A stretch of 35,797 nucleotides of DNA from Lachnospiraceae bacterium. GTDB taxonomy: Bacteria; Bacillota; Clostridia; Lachnospirales; Lachnospiraceae. The translations under genes were made by a program, and so were the position numbers. Location: assembly GCA_014804645.1 (NCBI GenBank), contig JAAUZI010000052.1:1-35797 (forward strand), in the 5' to 3' direction. Shown piece after piece: positions 1 to 8,068 of this stretch (position 1 is its first letter; each line of letters begins with the position of its first letter). The notes beneath the pieces are model-generated. The model was given only the letters and a program-made list of their open reading frames with translations, was not told where the DNA came from and made no database searches.

Positions 1-705
1 ATCCTGACTAAACTTGAACTTTTGATAGATATAATCCGCCAGGGCTATCACCATGTAGACTGCGGCGATCCGAATGCCCAGATCTGTCACTGTCTCCGCC
101 GCCAGGGATATCGCCTGCATCAGCGGCATGTCATACAGGTAATAGATAAATACCAGCTTATCCTTCAAAAAGGAATATGTGATATAAAGAATCAATACGA
201 TCTTTATAATGGCCTTCAGCAGCTCCACCAGAGAATTGACGGAAAAAATCTTTTTGATTCCCTTCAGCGGATTCAACTTGCTCAGCTTGGGTTTCAGCGG
301 CTTGCCGGAAATCTTCCATTTTACCTGTGCCACATCGCCTACAAAAGCCACCACATAGCCGATCAGCAGAATGGGGAGAATGGTCAGCAGCACATTCGTC
401 ATCAGCTGATTGAACAGTATTCGCATTTCGGCCTGGGGCATCTCACCTCCCGCAAAAATCAGCGTCTGAGGAATGTTGTTGTATACCCCGTGAAACATCT
501 CCAGGCACCGAGTACCTATAGTTCCTACATAGAACTTCAGAATCAAAAACAGACACATAAGTCCCGTGCAGTTGGCTATCTCCTTGCTCTTGGCTACCTG
601 GCCTTCCTTTCTGGCATCTCTCAGCTTTTTTTCGGTGGCGGGTTCTGTCTTCTCTCCGCCCGGCCCGTCTTTTGCAAAGAACTGAAGATCGTATTTCAGT
701 ATCAC
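1..705 (-). CDS. flhB: Flagellar export gate protein FlhB (3' end outside window)
   Basis: FlhB is the substrate-specificity switch of the flagellar type III export gate in the cytoplasmic membrane. The visible 235 residues begin with a GTG at 705 that overlaps the fliR stop codon (ATGTGA). The start is supported by GGGAGG seven to eight bases upstream and by the typical FlhB opening LQFFAKDGPGGEKTEPATEK. A basic stretch (KKLRDARKEGQVAKSKE) precedes the first of about four hydrophobic segments, and the conserved cytoplasmic linker (KPKLSKLNPLKGIKKIFS) is present. The reading frame stays open to base 1, so the autocleaving NPTH-containing C-terminal domain lies beyond the window; this is an edge effect, not a truncation. 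It is the last visible gene of the flagellar operon and is translationally coupled to fliR. Confidence 0.93.
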   Translation of the reverse strand, partial: MILKYDLQFFAKDGPGGEKTEPATEKKLRDARKEGQVAKSKEIANCTGLMCLFLILKFYVGTIGTRCLEMFHGVYNNIPQTLIFAGGEMPQAEMRILFNQLMTNVLLTILPILLIGYVVAFVGDVAQVKWKISGKPLKPKLSKLNPLKGIKKIFSVNSLVELLKAIIKIVLILYITYSFLKDKLVFIYYLYDMPLMQAISLAAETVTDLGIRIAAVYMVIALADYIYQKFKFSQD

Positions 706-1484
706 ATCAAGCCTCCCACAATAGCTACAATCGTCTCCTTCATCTGCTGGAAAATAAAGTTCGCCGCATCCGGCAGCATACTGGCGGACAGCAGCAGCAC
801 AGACAGCCCCACCATGATTTTCAGCTGAATACCCACCGCAAACATATTCATCTGCGGCGACACCTTGGCCAACACGCCCAGAATGGCATTCAGCATCAGT
901 ATCACACAGAAGATGGGCAGACATATCCTGAAACCTATAACAATATAGTCTCCCAGAAACTTTATCACGGAAACCAACAGTGAGTCCATTTTAAATATGG
1001 TCCCGTTTACCGGAATCAGCACAAAGGTATCCGCCAATGCGCCGAAGAGATACCGATACATGCCGCTGGCAATCAGCATCAGCATAACAACATACTGGTA
1101 AAATATGCCTGTAATGCTGGAGCTTTCCCTGGTGGTGGGATCCATCAGCGTCACCATGGACAATCCTGTCTCCATATCCGCTATATGTCCGGCGAAATTC
1201 ACAATCGCGCTGCACATGCTGGTTCCCAGCCCTATCATCAGGCCGGTGATGGCTTCCCTCAGCACTATCGCTGAGTATCCGGCAATAGTGTTATACTCCA
1301 CAGCGGGAGCAGGCGTAAGCGTCTGATACAAGAGCAGGGCCGTAAATATGGACAAAACCACTCGCACATGCCGAGGCGTGTTGTTCAGGCTGAAAAACGG
1401 CGCCACAAAGACAAAACAGCTCACCCTTGTCAATATCAGCAGAAAATATTCTAAATCATTCATGGAGAAAGAAAAATTAATCAT
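702..1484 (-). CDS. fliR: Flagellar export gate protein FliR
   Basis: FliR is one of the three proteins (with FliP and FliQ) forming the helical export-gate pore inside the MS ring. The 260-residue length matches the family. The protein is almost entirely hydrophobic with about six segments, and carries the conserved central stretch GLMIGLGTSMCSAIVNFAGHIADMETGLSM-type region around residues 80-110, plus a PQMNMFAVGIQLKIMVGL segment near residues 210-227. It starts five bases after the fliQ stop, and its TGA overlaps the GTG start of flhB. The gene order fliP-fliQ-fliR-flhB is the conserved export-gate order. No unusual residues are seen. Confidence 0.95.
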   Translation of the reverse strand: MINFSFSMNDLEYFLLILTRVSCFVFVAPFFSLNNTPRHVRVVLSIFTALLLYQTLTPAPAVEYNTIAGYSAIVLREAITGLMIGLGTSMCSAIVNFAGHIADMETGLSMVTLMDPTTRESSSITGIFYQYVVMLMLIASGMYRYLFGALADTFVLIPVNGTIFKMDSLLVSVIKFLGDYIVIGFRICLPIFCVILMLNAILGVLAKVSPQMNMFAVGIQLKIMVGLSVLLLSASMLPDAANFIFQQMKETIVAIVGGLM

Positions 1485-1489
1485 TTATC

Positions 1490-1762
1490 TTACCCACTGA
1501 CATATAATGCAAAATTGGACCACAGCTGTGTCATAAACTCAATCATAGTATTCATCATCCAGGGGCCCAGAAGTATCAGTGCCACAAAGATACCGAGGAT
1601 CTTAGGCACAAAGGTCAAGGTCTGCTCCTGTATGGACGTCACCGTCTGAAAAATACTGACCAGTAAGCCGATACACAGAGACACCAGCAGTACGGGCAAG
1701 GATACCTTGAGAATCAGCATAAGCGCACTGCCTGCGATCTCCGCCACTCCTTCTACTGTCAT
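1490..1762 (-). CDS. fliQ: Flagellar export gate protein FliQ
   Basis: FliQ is a two-helix membrane protein that packs around FliP/FliR in the export gate. The 90 residues contain two hydrophobic hairpin helices (about 13-37 and 51-71) around the conserved SIFQTVTSIQEQTLTFVPKI loop. An in-frame GTG at 1771 could add three residues, but GAGGAG lies directly against it. The ATG at 1762 has a normal ten-base spacing from the same site, so it was chosen. The gene sits between fliP (39-base gap) and fliR (5-base gap). Confidence 0.94.
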   Translation of the reverse strand: MTVEGVAEIAGSALMLILKVSLPVLLVSLCIGLLVSIFQTVTSIQEQTLTFVPKILGIFVALILLGPWMMNTMIEFMTQLWSNFALYVSG

Positions 1763-1801
1763 AGATATCACACTCCTCTTTCCGTTTTGAACTGTTAGGC
1801 G

Positions 1802-2677
1802 CTAATAGAACGTTCTCACCAGATTCATAATCACCAGACTCCAGCCGTCCGCAAGCACAAAGAGTAAAATTTTAAACGGCATGGAGATCGTCGTCGGCGG
1901 CAGCATCATCATACCCATACTCATCAGCGTGGATGCCACTACCATATCAATGACAATAAAGGGAATATAAATAATAAATCCCATGAAAAATGCCTGTGTC
2001 AATTCCCCGACAATAAAGCTGGGTATCAATATCGAGGTGGGAATTTCGCTCAATGTCACTCCGTCCCACTCCTGTCCCGCTATATCCATAAACATATTTA
2101 CATCCTTGGTCTTCGTCTCCTGATACATAAATTCCCGAAAAGGCTGTATTCCTGCTTCAAACGCCTCCTCCTGAGTGATCGTCCCCTCATCAAGAGGAAC
2201 AATTGCCTCGTTATAAACCCGTTCCAGCGTGGGCTGCATGATAAAAAGCGTCAGGAAAAGCGCAATTCCAATCAATACCTGATTGGGCGGCGCGGACTGC
2301 GTATTCAACGCCGCTCTGGTGAAATGCAGCACAATGATAGTGCGGGTATATGCCGTGAGCGTAAGCAGCAGCGTCGGCGCCAGCGCAATCAAAGTCAGAA
2401 TTATCAGTATCCGCAGCATGCCGTTGACCTGCCCGTTCCCATTGTCGATGCTGATTACGAACCGGTTCTGCACATTCAACTCCTGTAGCTGCTCCGGGTC
2501 CTGAATCTCTCCGGCACCATACCGGATTGTAGACTCGTCTGTGGAACCGGTGGACTGATCATCCTCCATAGCATAGACAGTGAGATGAGTATGAATACAC
2601 AATATGCCTACCGTAATCAGCAGGCATATTAAATACAGGATATTCCTTTTCCTCTTATAGTTATTGGTCAAAGCCAT
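1802..2677 (-). CDS. fliP: Flagellar export gate protein FliP
   Basis: FliP forms the core of the flagellar export gate. At 291 residues it is longer than many FliP proteins. It has an N-terminal signal-type segment (about residues 12-36, ending near TVYAMEDD) followed by an acidic, Ser/Thr-rich stretch of about 35 residues before the canonical LRILIILTLIALAPTLLLT start of the first core helix. The family core is intact: the LHFTRAALNTQSAPPNQVLIG region, the periplasmic domain (about 155-210), and two C-terminal hydrophobic helices ending in GWSLVIMNLVRTFY. The start codon lies 17 bases inside the fliO reading frame, which implies coupled translation. GGAGGG precedes it at a longish spacing. 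Confidence 0.95.
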   Translation of the reverse strand: MALTNNYKRKRNILYLICLLITVGILCIHTHLTVYAMEDDQSTGSTDESTIRYGAGEIQDPEQLQELNVQNRFVISIDNGNGQVNGMLRILIILTLIALAPTLLLTLTAYTRTIIVLHFTRAALNTQSAPPNQVLIGIALFLTLFIMQPTLERVYNEAIVPLDEGTITQEEAFEAGIQPFREFMYQETKTKDVNMFMDIAGQEWDGVTLSEIPTSILIPSFIVGELTQAFFMGFIIYIPFIVIDMVVASTLMSMGMMMLPPTTISMPFKILLFVLADGWSLVIMNLVRTFY

Positions 2678-3053
2678 CCGTCTGTTCTCCCTCCGGTTTC
2701 TGCAGGGATGTCTCCCGGTGCAACACGCTGTCCAACAGCTCCTTGAATCTCATTCCCTGATTCCCGGACATATCTCCCTTACGTATCTGCTCCTTCGGAA
2801 TCTGGCACAGCATCGTCACCGTATCCTTGCACACTGCAATGGCCACATAGGTATCTCCCAACCGTACCAGCTGAATATATTTGCCCGCAGTAATCTGAGC
2901 GGTCTCCAATACCTCAATATTGCTCCCCACACTCTGAGATTTCTGATAGCGAGCAATATATTTGGTCACCACCGCCGTAATTGCAAGCACCACAACAAAA
3001 ACCACCAGCACAGCAATCAGCTGTGCATAGCCGTCTACACCTGTCATCAGCAT
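2661..3053 (-). CDS. fliO: Flagellar biosynthetic protein FliO
   Basis: FliO is a small bitopic membrane protein that assists assembly of the FliP ring. The 130-residue protein has a short periplasmic N-terminus, one transmembrane helix (about residues 10-32, rich in Val/Ala) and a basic cytoplasmic domain with SVGSNIEVLETAQITAGKYIQLVRLG-type sequence typical of FliO/FliZ. The start was placed at the ATG at 3053, which overlaps the cheY stop as TGATG; a second ATG at 3047 is also possible. The open frame continues 41 codons further upstream, but only by running through cheY in another frame. Its C-terminal 17 bases overlap fliP. FliO diverges quickly, so the call rests on position plus architecture. 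Confidence 0.85.
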   Translation of the reverse strand: MLMTGVDGYAQLIAVLVVFVVVLAITAVVTKYIARYQKSQSVGSNIEVLETAQITAGKYIQLVRLGDTYVAIAVCKDTVTMLCQIPKEQIRKGDMSGNQGMRFKELLDSVLHRETSLQKPEGEQTDGFDQ

Positions 3054-3415
3054 CAGCCAACTACCTTCTTGACTGCCTCGATAACACGATCCGCCTGGAA
3101 AGGCTTTACAATAAAGTCCTTGGCACCGGCCTGTATGGACTCGATAACCATCGCCTGCTGTCCCATAGCGGAACACATGATCACGGTAGCTCCGGGATCA
3201 GAGGACTTAATTGATTTCAGCGCAGCAATACCGTCCATCTCCGGCATGGTGATATCCATCAGCACCAGATCCGGTTTCAACTCGGCATACTTCTCCACTG
3301 CCTTGGCGCCGTTCTCGGCCTCTCCTACTACATTATAGCCATTCTTACTCAGGATATCCTTGATCATCATCCTCATGAACGCCGCATCGTCACAAATCAA
3401 AATATTTTTTGCCAT
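3053..3415 (-). CDS. cheY: Chemotaxis response regulator CheY
   Basis: CheY is a single-domain receiver that, when phosphorylated by CheA, binds the flagellar switch and changes rotation. All receiver residues are present in the 120-residue protein: acidic pair D9/D10, phosphoacceptor D54 (VLMDITMPEMDG), S82 and K104 (VKPF). There is no output domain. The start was set at MAKNILICDD because GGAGGA sits six bases before it; an ATG four codons upstream overlaps that ribosome site. It lies between fliY and fliO, as in other Firmicutes flagellar operons, and the adjacent FliY has intact CheC-type phosphatase motifs able to dephosphorylate it. Confidence 0.95.
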   Translation of the reverse strand: MAKNILICDDAAFMRMMIKDILSKNGYNVVGEAENGAKAVEKYAELKPDLVLMDITMPEMDGIAALKSIKSSDPGATVIMCSAMGQQAMVIESIQAGAKDFIVKPFQADRVIEAVKKVVG

Positions 3416-3445
3416 ATCTTCCTCCATTTTCTGTGATATCTTTTT

Positions 3446-4720
3446 TTATTTTATTATTTCAGTAACCTTGATACCGAAACATTCTTCTATCACTACGACC
3501 TCGCCCTTTGCTACAAACTTACCGTTCACCAGCACATCTATAGGTTCTCCGGCAATCCGGTTAAGTTCAATAATTGTACCCGGTGCAAAATCCAAAATGT
3601 CCGAAATCGACTTGGTGGTTCTGCCCAGTTCCACCGTGACCTCCAACGGCACATCCATGATCAGACCAATATTTTCGTTGCTGGGCATTGCCGTCAGATC
3701 TCTGGAAAAGTTCTGGAATTGTGCCGGCTGAACATTTACCTGCATCGGCATTTGCCCGTAGGGATTGTAGCCCATCATTTGAGGCTGCATTCCCATCATT
3801 TGCGGCTGCATTCCACCCATCATCTGAGGCTGCATTCCACCCATCATCTGAGGCTGCATTCCGCCCATCATCTGAGGCTGCATTCCCATATCCGGTGCGG
3901 GTGCAGGTGCAGGAGTCGGCGCCGGTGCGGGACTCGGTGCAGGTGCAGGTGCTGCTGGTGCAGGCTCGGAGCCTCCCATCTGTGTACCAATAAATGTATC
4001 CACTATCCTCTTGGCAAATTCAACGGGATACAACTGCATGATATTGCTGTCCACCAAATCGCCGATCTGCATGGAGAACCTGACCTTCACAAAGGTTCCG
4101 CCCAAAAACGGTGACAATGCTGATCCATCCTCAAATTCTGCTAAATCCAACAGGTTAGCACTCGGCGGGCTGATATCAATCATGGTTCCCAGCATGGTGG
4201 AAAGCGATGTGGCCGACGATCCCATCATCTGGTTCATAGCCTCCGAAATAGCACTTAAGTGCAGCTCGGTAATCTCACCCTCCTCCGCATTGGTTCCGTC
4301 ACCGCCCATCATCAGATCGGTGATAATCTTCACATCCCTGTCCTTCAGCACCAGAATATTGGTGCCGTCCAGTCCCTGGGTATATTTGATCTGTATGAAC
4401 ACGCAGGGCCTCTCATACTCGTCAAGCATACTTTTCCATCTGGCCAGAGATACCACAGGAGTGGTAATATTCACTTTCTGGTTGACCAGCGAATAAAGCG
4501 TTGTTGCCGATGAACCCATACTGATATTGGCCACTTCGCCGATCGCGTCTTTCTCTACCTCCGACAATAGGGTTTCGTCTACAGGTTCCGCACTGCCCGT
4601 ATTGCCCGCCTCACTGGAACCGGAGTCTGCAGAAGCATCGCCGTCACCGCCGGCAGATAGATCCATACCGTTTAGCAGGGCATTTATCTCGTCCTGCGAC
4701 AGCATTCCATCTCCTTCCAT
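3446..4720 (-). CDS. fliY: Flagellar switch protein and CheY-P phosphatase FliY
   Basis: FliY is the FliN-type C-ring protein of Firmicutes fused to a CheC-like phosphatase. Domains in order: an N-terminal CheY-binding peptide (MLSQDEINALL); a CheC-like region with two intact D/S-x3-E-x2-N-x22-P motifs (D58/E62/N65 and S156/E160/N163); a Pro-Ala-rich then Met-Gln-rich linker (about residues 252-317); and a C-terminal FliN/SpoA domain (about 355-424). The linker includes five tandem MQPQMMG(G) units. The start at 4720 has GGAGGA five bases upstream. An ATG four codons earlier overlaps that site, and one five codons later is also preceded by GGAG. It lies downstream of fliM and upstream of cheY. 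Confidence 0.94.
   Translation of the reverse strand: MEGDGMLSQDEINALLNGMDLSAGGDGDASADSGSSEAGNTGSAEPVDETLLSEVEKDAIGEVANISMGSSATTLYSLVNQKVNITTPVVSLARWKSMLDEYERPCVFIQIKYTQGLDGTNILVLKDRDVKIITDLMMGGDGTNAEEGEITELHLSAISEAMNQMMGSSATSLSTMLGTMIDISPPSANLLDLAEFEDGSALSPFLGGTFVKVRFSMQIGDLVDSNIMQLYPVEFAKRIVDTFIGTQMGGSEPAPAAPAPAPSPAPAPTPAPAPAPDMGMQPQMMGGMQPQMMGGMQPQMMGGMQPQMMGMQPQMMGYNPYGQMPMQVNVQPAQFQNFSRDLTAMPSNENIGLIMDVPLEVTVELGRTTKSISDILDFAPGTIIELNRIAGEPIDVLVNGKFVAKGEVVVIEECFGIKVTEIIK
3770..3883 (-). repeat. Five tandem ~24-bp repeats encoding MQPQMMG(G) in fliY
   Basis: Five near-identical units encode MQPQMMGG, MQPQMMGG, MQPQMMGG, MQPQMMG and MQPQMMG. They are directly preceded (on the coding strand) by a Pro-Ala alternating stretch. 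The units are close to identical at DNA level, consistent with recent slippage or unequal crossover. They lie in the linker between the phosphatase and FliN domains, so copy-number change would keep the frame and only alter linker length. Confidence 0.9.
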
Positions 4721-4778
4721 GTCTTCCTCCATTCTGCTGCCCTGACGGCAGCCCTTTTTTCCTAAAGCTTTTCCCGGT

Positions 4779-4856
4779 TATTCGTCTTCATGAATCACCA
4801 CGGTTATTCATCTTCATGAATTACCACAGTTATTCATCCTCGTGAATCACTGTAGT
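4779..4856. repeat. Three 26-bp tandem units duplicating the 3' end of fliM
   Basis: Three degenerate copies with a 26-base period lie at 4831-4856, 4805-4830 and 4779-4804. The first is the end of fliM up to its stop codon; the other two follow it in the fliM-fliY gap. Each copy read on the minus strand ends ATGAATA(A) and could encode VIHEDE-stop in its own frame. The two downstream copies contain the perfect 6-bp inverted repeat ATTCAT-N4-ATGAAT; the first copy has a G-T pair there. Confidence 0.88.
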
Positions 4857-5810
4857 GACCCGCACTGCATAGGTGTCATTGCTGGCGCCAGGAAGCGCTG
4901 TAAATTTCTTGATATTGCCCACATATATATCCATCTCGCTGTCTACCTTGGTATTCAGCCGGATACAATCCCCCACCTGCAGTCCCAAAAAATCCGATAC
5001 GGAAATACTGCTCTTACCCAGCACAGCCTTCACCGGTATATCTACCTTGCGAATCAGGGTCTCTATGTATTCCTCGTAGTTCTGATCCTTGTTCTCCTGC
5101 ATGGTCGAATACCAGTACTTGGTATTCAGCTTATCCATGATATCCTCCAATGTGGGGAATGGGAGACAGATATTGATATATCCCTCCACGTCGCCGATCT
5201 TCATGTTCAGCGTGACGATAGCCGTCATATCCGTGGGGGTCACTATCTGGGCAAACTGAGGATTGGTCTCCAGCCTGCTCAGCATTGGTGACAACTCTAT
5301 TACATTTTTCCAGGGATCGCGCATCAGCTGCGTAAACAGCACCATCATCTTCTCAATAATGGTCATCTCTATATCCGAAAAGCTCCTGCTCTTCTCCAGA
5401 GGTACACCGCTGCCTCCCAGCATGCGGTCAATCATGGCGTATCCCAGATTTGTGGACAACTCCACTATGATATTACCATTAAGGGGCTGAAAATTCAATA
5501 TCCCCAGTATAACCGGATTGGATAATGCATTGATGAACTCCGAAAAGGTAACTGTCTCGGAGCTGGATACTGAAATCTGCACATTCTTGCGCAGATACAC
5601 CGGCAAATTGGTGGAAATCAACCTGCCATAGTGCTCATAGATAATCTCCAGTGTCCGCAGATGTTCCTTGGAAAACTTGGCCGGACGGTTAAAATCATAG
5701 TTTTTAACCTGTTTTTCCTCTTCATCCTGCATCTTATCTACGTCTAATTCGCCGGCCGACAACGCTGCCAATAGGTTATCTATTTCATTTTGCGATAATA
5801 CCTCGCCCAA
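4830..5810 (-). CDS. fliM: Flagellar motor switch protein FliM
   Basis: FliM forms the middle tier of the C ring, binding FliG above, FliN/FliY below, and CheY-P at its N-terminus. The 326-residue protein has the EIDNLLAALS N-terminal CheY-binding peptide, the conserved NYDFNRPAKFSKEHLRTLE linker, the CheC-like middle domain (about 45-230, with MLGGSG) and a C-terminal SpoA domain (about 255-320). The start is a TTG at 5810, supported by GGAGGTG eight bases upstream; no better in-frame start is present. The 3' end is unusual: its last 26 bases are repeated twice more after the stop codon. It follows fliL with a 42-base gap. Confidence 0.96.
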   Translation of the reverse strand: MGEVLSQNEIDNLLAALSAGELDVDKMQDEEEKQVKNYDFNRPAKFSKEHLRTLEIIYEHYGRLISTNLPVYLRKNVQISVSSSETVTFSEFINALSNPVILGILNFQPLNGNIIVELSTNLGYAMIDRMLGGSGVPLEKSRSFSDIEMTIIEKMMVLFTQLMRDPWKNVIELSPMLSRLETNPQFAQIVTPTDMTAIVTLNMKIGDVEGYINICLPFPTLEDIMDKLNTKYWYSTMQENKDQNYEEYIETLIRKVDIPVKAVLGKSSISVSDFLGLQVGDCIRLNTKVDSEMDIYVGNIKKFTALPGASNDTYAVRVTTVIHEDE

Positions 5811-5852
5811 ATCTTCTCACCTCCAGTCTGCTCTACCTTCTGACGGAGGCAA

Positions 5853-6380
5853 TTACTGTATCTGTCTGCTGCTGATAGCTACACCGTAAATGAAATCCTT
5901 ATCAAACAGTTCTTTCACCCTGTCCAGAATCTCATCCCTGATGTCTTCAAAGTTATTGGTGCATTCCGCAACGGTATGTTCGCTTACAACACTGGTAATC
6001 GTATCCTTGATCACACTGGCATAAGCACCGGCCGCCACATCCTCGCCGTAAGTCTTATACCCCTTTTCCTTCGTGTTCATGGAAAAGGCTATTCCGTCAA
6101 GCACAAGATAATGGGGTTTACCATCATCACCCTCCACATTAAGCAGCGGAATGGTCATCTTCCCATCCAGATTCCAAAAGGCCAGATCCGACATGGGTAC
6201 TTCCTTCGTCTCCTCCGCCCCGGGCTGTTCCAGCTCCAGGTTCAGGATGGACGCTACACTGTTCACCAGCGCGGCTGTCTTTTTGTTGGTGCTCAGTACA
6301 CTGAACATCATCACTGCTGACAGGATCACATTTACCAGCACAAGGGCCAGCACCAATACTGACAGTAAATTCTTCTTCAT
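5853..6380 (-). CDS. fliL: Flagellar basal body-associated protein FliL
   Basis: FliL is a single-pass membrane protein that surrounds the stator and supports torque. The 175-residue protein has one N-terminal transmembrane helix (about residues 5-30) and a periplasmic domain containing MTIPLLNVEGDDGKPHYLVLDG-like sequence and a C-terminal region (EDIRDEILDRVKELF) that fits the FliL fold. It lies 29 bases after motB and before fliM, the standard FliL position. Its ribosome site is weak. Sequence conservation in FliL is low, so the position carries much of the weight. Confidence 0.85.
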   Translation of the reverse strand: MKKNLLSVLVLALVLVNVILSAVMMFSVLSTNKKTAALVNSVASILNLELEQPGAEETKEVPMSDLAFWNLDGKMTIPLLNVEGDDGKPHYLVLDGIAFSMNTKEKGYKTYGEDVAAGAYASVIKDTITSVVSEHTVAECTNNFEDIRDEILDRVKELFDKDFIYGVAISSRQIQ

Positions 6381-6409
6381 CGCTAAAACCGTCCCTTCTA
6401 TTCCATATA

Positions 6410-7252
6410 TTAAGTAGGAGAATTATAAATCCTGATTTCAACCCTTCTGTTCTTCGCCCTGCCGATATCCGTTCCGTTGTCCGCCACAGGCACATACTCT
6501 CCCCGTCCCGAGTGCTTGATCATGGCCGGGTCCAGAGAACTGTGTTCCATCAGATAGTCAAATACGGACAAGGCTCTGGCACTGCTAAGTTCATTGTTGT
6601 TGGCATACTGCGCATTGTGCATGGGCACATTGTCCGTATGTCCCTCGATCTCAATAATGCTTCCCCCATACCGCTCCAAAATCGCGCCGACATAGTCCAG
6701 TGCATCCTTTGCCTCATCCCGGATCGTCGCTTTGCCGGAATCAAACAGGAAAGCGCCCTTCAGAGACAAAAGTACATATTCCGAGGTAAAATTCACCTCA
6801 ATCTGCTCTCCCAGGGCATTCTCGTTGATACCCTCCTGAATGCGCTCGGCCTTCTCCTCATTCTCCTGCAGATCCTGTTCCTCCATGGCCTCCTGCACCT
6901 TCTGAAAGAGTTCCTCCCGGGCCTCACCCTGGGCCTCATATTGTTCAAACTGATCCGACGTTGTCTCGCTGTCCGCATTCTTACCAGTGCTGTTGATATA
7001 TTGATCCAGTTCGTTGAGCTGACTCACTCCGTTACTGATCAGAATGCCGTCACCGATGGCAGAGGCCCCTCCGTCCAGAACGCTGAACGCCGAGGATATG
7101 GACGCGACAAACTGTTGAAACTTTTCCTCGCTGATGCTGGACATGGAGAACAGCAACACGAAAAAGCACAACAACAGATTCATCAAGTCACTGAATGTAG
7201 CCATCCATGGCGCCAGCCCGGCAGGTGGATCTTCCGGCTTACGTTTTGCCAT
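6410..7252 (-). CDS. motB: Flagellar stator protein MotB
   Basis: MotB anchors the proton-driven stator to peptidoglycan and carries the proton-accepting aspartate. In the 280-residue protein D22 (ATFSDLMNLLLCFFVLLF) lies at the start of the single transmembrane helix, as required. A Glu/Gln-rich periplasmic linker (about 85-150) leads to a C-terminal OmpA-type peptidoglycan-binding domain with IEIEGHTDNVP, the LSSARALSVFDYL helix, and GRAKNRRVEIRI at the end. Its ATG overlaps the motA stop (TAATG) and is preceded by AGGAGG. The residues do not decide between proton and sodium coupling. Confidence 0.96.
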   Translation of the reverse strand: MAKRKPEDPPAGLAPWMATFSDLMNLLLCFFVLLFSMSSISEEKFQQFVASISSAFSVLDGGASAIGDGILISNGVSQLNELDQYINSTGKNADSETTSDQFEQYEAQGEAREELFQKVQEAMEEQDLQENEEKAERIQEGINENALGEQIEVNFTSEYVLLSLKGAFLFDSGKATIRDEAKDALDYVGAILERYGGSIIEIEGHTDNVPMHNAQYANNNELSSARALSVFDYLMEHSSLDPAMIKHSGRGEYVPVADNGTDIGRAKNRRVEIRIYNSPT

Positions 7253-8040
7253 TACTCCTCACCTCCTGCCTCATCTCCGCCCTCGGTTGCCCTCTCCTTG
7301 GGAGCCAGGAAGGACTTCAGCTTTTCTTCAATAACACGGGGATTCTCTCCTGCCTGAATGGACAGAAGACCTTCCACCATGATCTCCTTCAACTGCATCT
7401 CCTGAGCGTTCTGTGCCTTCAGTTTGGCAGCTACAGGGGTACATATCCAGTTGGCAAGCACCGAACCATACAGAGTGGTAATCAGCGCCACGGCCATATC
7501 TCCACCGATCGCACTGGGGTCACTCATGTTGTTCAACATGTTTACCAGTCCTACCAGCGTACCAATCATACCCCAGGCAGGACCCATAGCCGCCAGGTCT
7601 CCCCAGAAACCAATCAGAGTCCTGTGACGAGATTCTATACTGACCAGCTCCGTCTCCATGATGCCTCGCACCAGATCCGGGTCTGTGCCATCCACAATCA
7701 AAAGGATACCTTTCTTTAAAAAAGGTTCATCCAGTTCCGCAGCCGCCTCCTCCAGAGACAGCAGACCTTCCTTACGGGCCACGTTGGACAAATCTATAAT
7801 GCTCTTAATCATCTCCGACGTGTTCATCGATGAAGTCTTAAATATCAGTCTGATACTCTTAAGGCCATTTAAGAAATCCTGCATCGAGTAGCTGAGCATT
7901 ATAGCGAAAAGCGCACCGCCGAATGTAATGACCGCCGATGGGAAATTCAGATAAGTCATTATGTCTGCATGGTTGGAGATAATTCCATACACCAGCATCA
8001 CGAAACACATTATAAATCCAATAAGAGAAGCTATATCCAC
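7252..8040 (-). CDS. motA: Flagellar stator protein MotA
   Basis: MotA forms the five-subunit ring around MotB that pushes on FliG. The 262-residue protein has four hydrophobic segments, the cytoplasmic loop with conserved charged residues (SNVARKEGLLSLEEAA), and the conserved proline motif GPAWGMIGTLVGL before the fourth helix. The GTG at 8040 gives the usual DIASLIGF opening and has AGGTGG five bases upstream. A GTG three codons earlier is possible but would lie inside that ribosome site. It is followed directly by motB with a one-base overlap and preceded by flbD. Confidence 0.95.
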   Translation of the reverse strand: MDIASLIGFIMCFVMLVYGIISNHADIMTYLNFPSAVITFGGALFAIMLSYSMQDFLNGLKSIRLIFKTSSMNTSEMIKSIIDLSNVARKEGLLSLEEAAAELDEPFLKKGILLIVDGTDPDLVRGIMETELVSIESRHRTLIGFWGDLAAMGPAWGMIGTLVGLVNMLNNMSDPSAIGGDMAVALITTLYGSVLANWICTPVAAKLKAQNAQEMQLKEIMVEGLLSIQAGENPRVIEEKLKSFLAPKERATEGGDEAGGEE

Positions 8041-8068
8041 AAAAACCACCTAACCTTTGTACGCAAAA

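Noticed and set aside
1..705. flhB as a truncated pseudogene
   Set aside because: The frame is open to base 1, so the missing C-terminal domain is cut by the window edge.
22..828. Long plus-strand open frame over flhB and the start of fliP-R region
   Set aside because: It is antisense to flhB and the end of fliR, both strongly recognisable. Its translation is His/Gln/Leu-rich low-quality sequence with no family features or ribosome site.
3054..3176. N-terminal extension of fliO
   Set aside because: It runs through cheY in another frame; the ATG at 3053 overlapping the cheY stop is the natural start.
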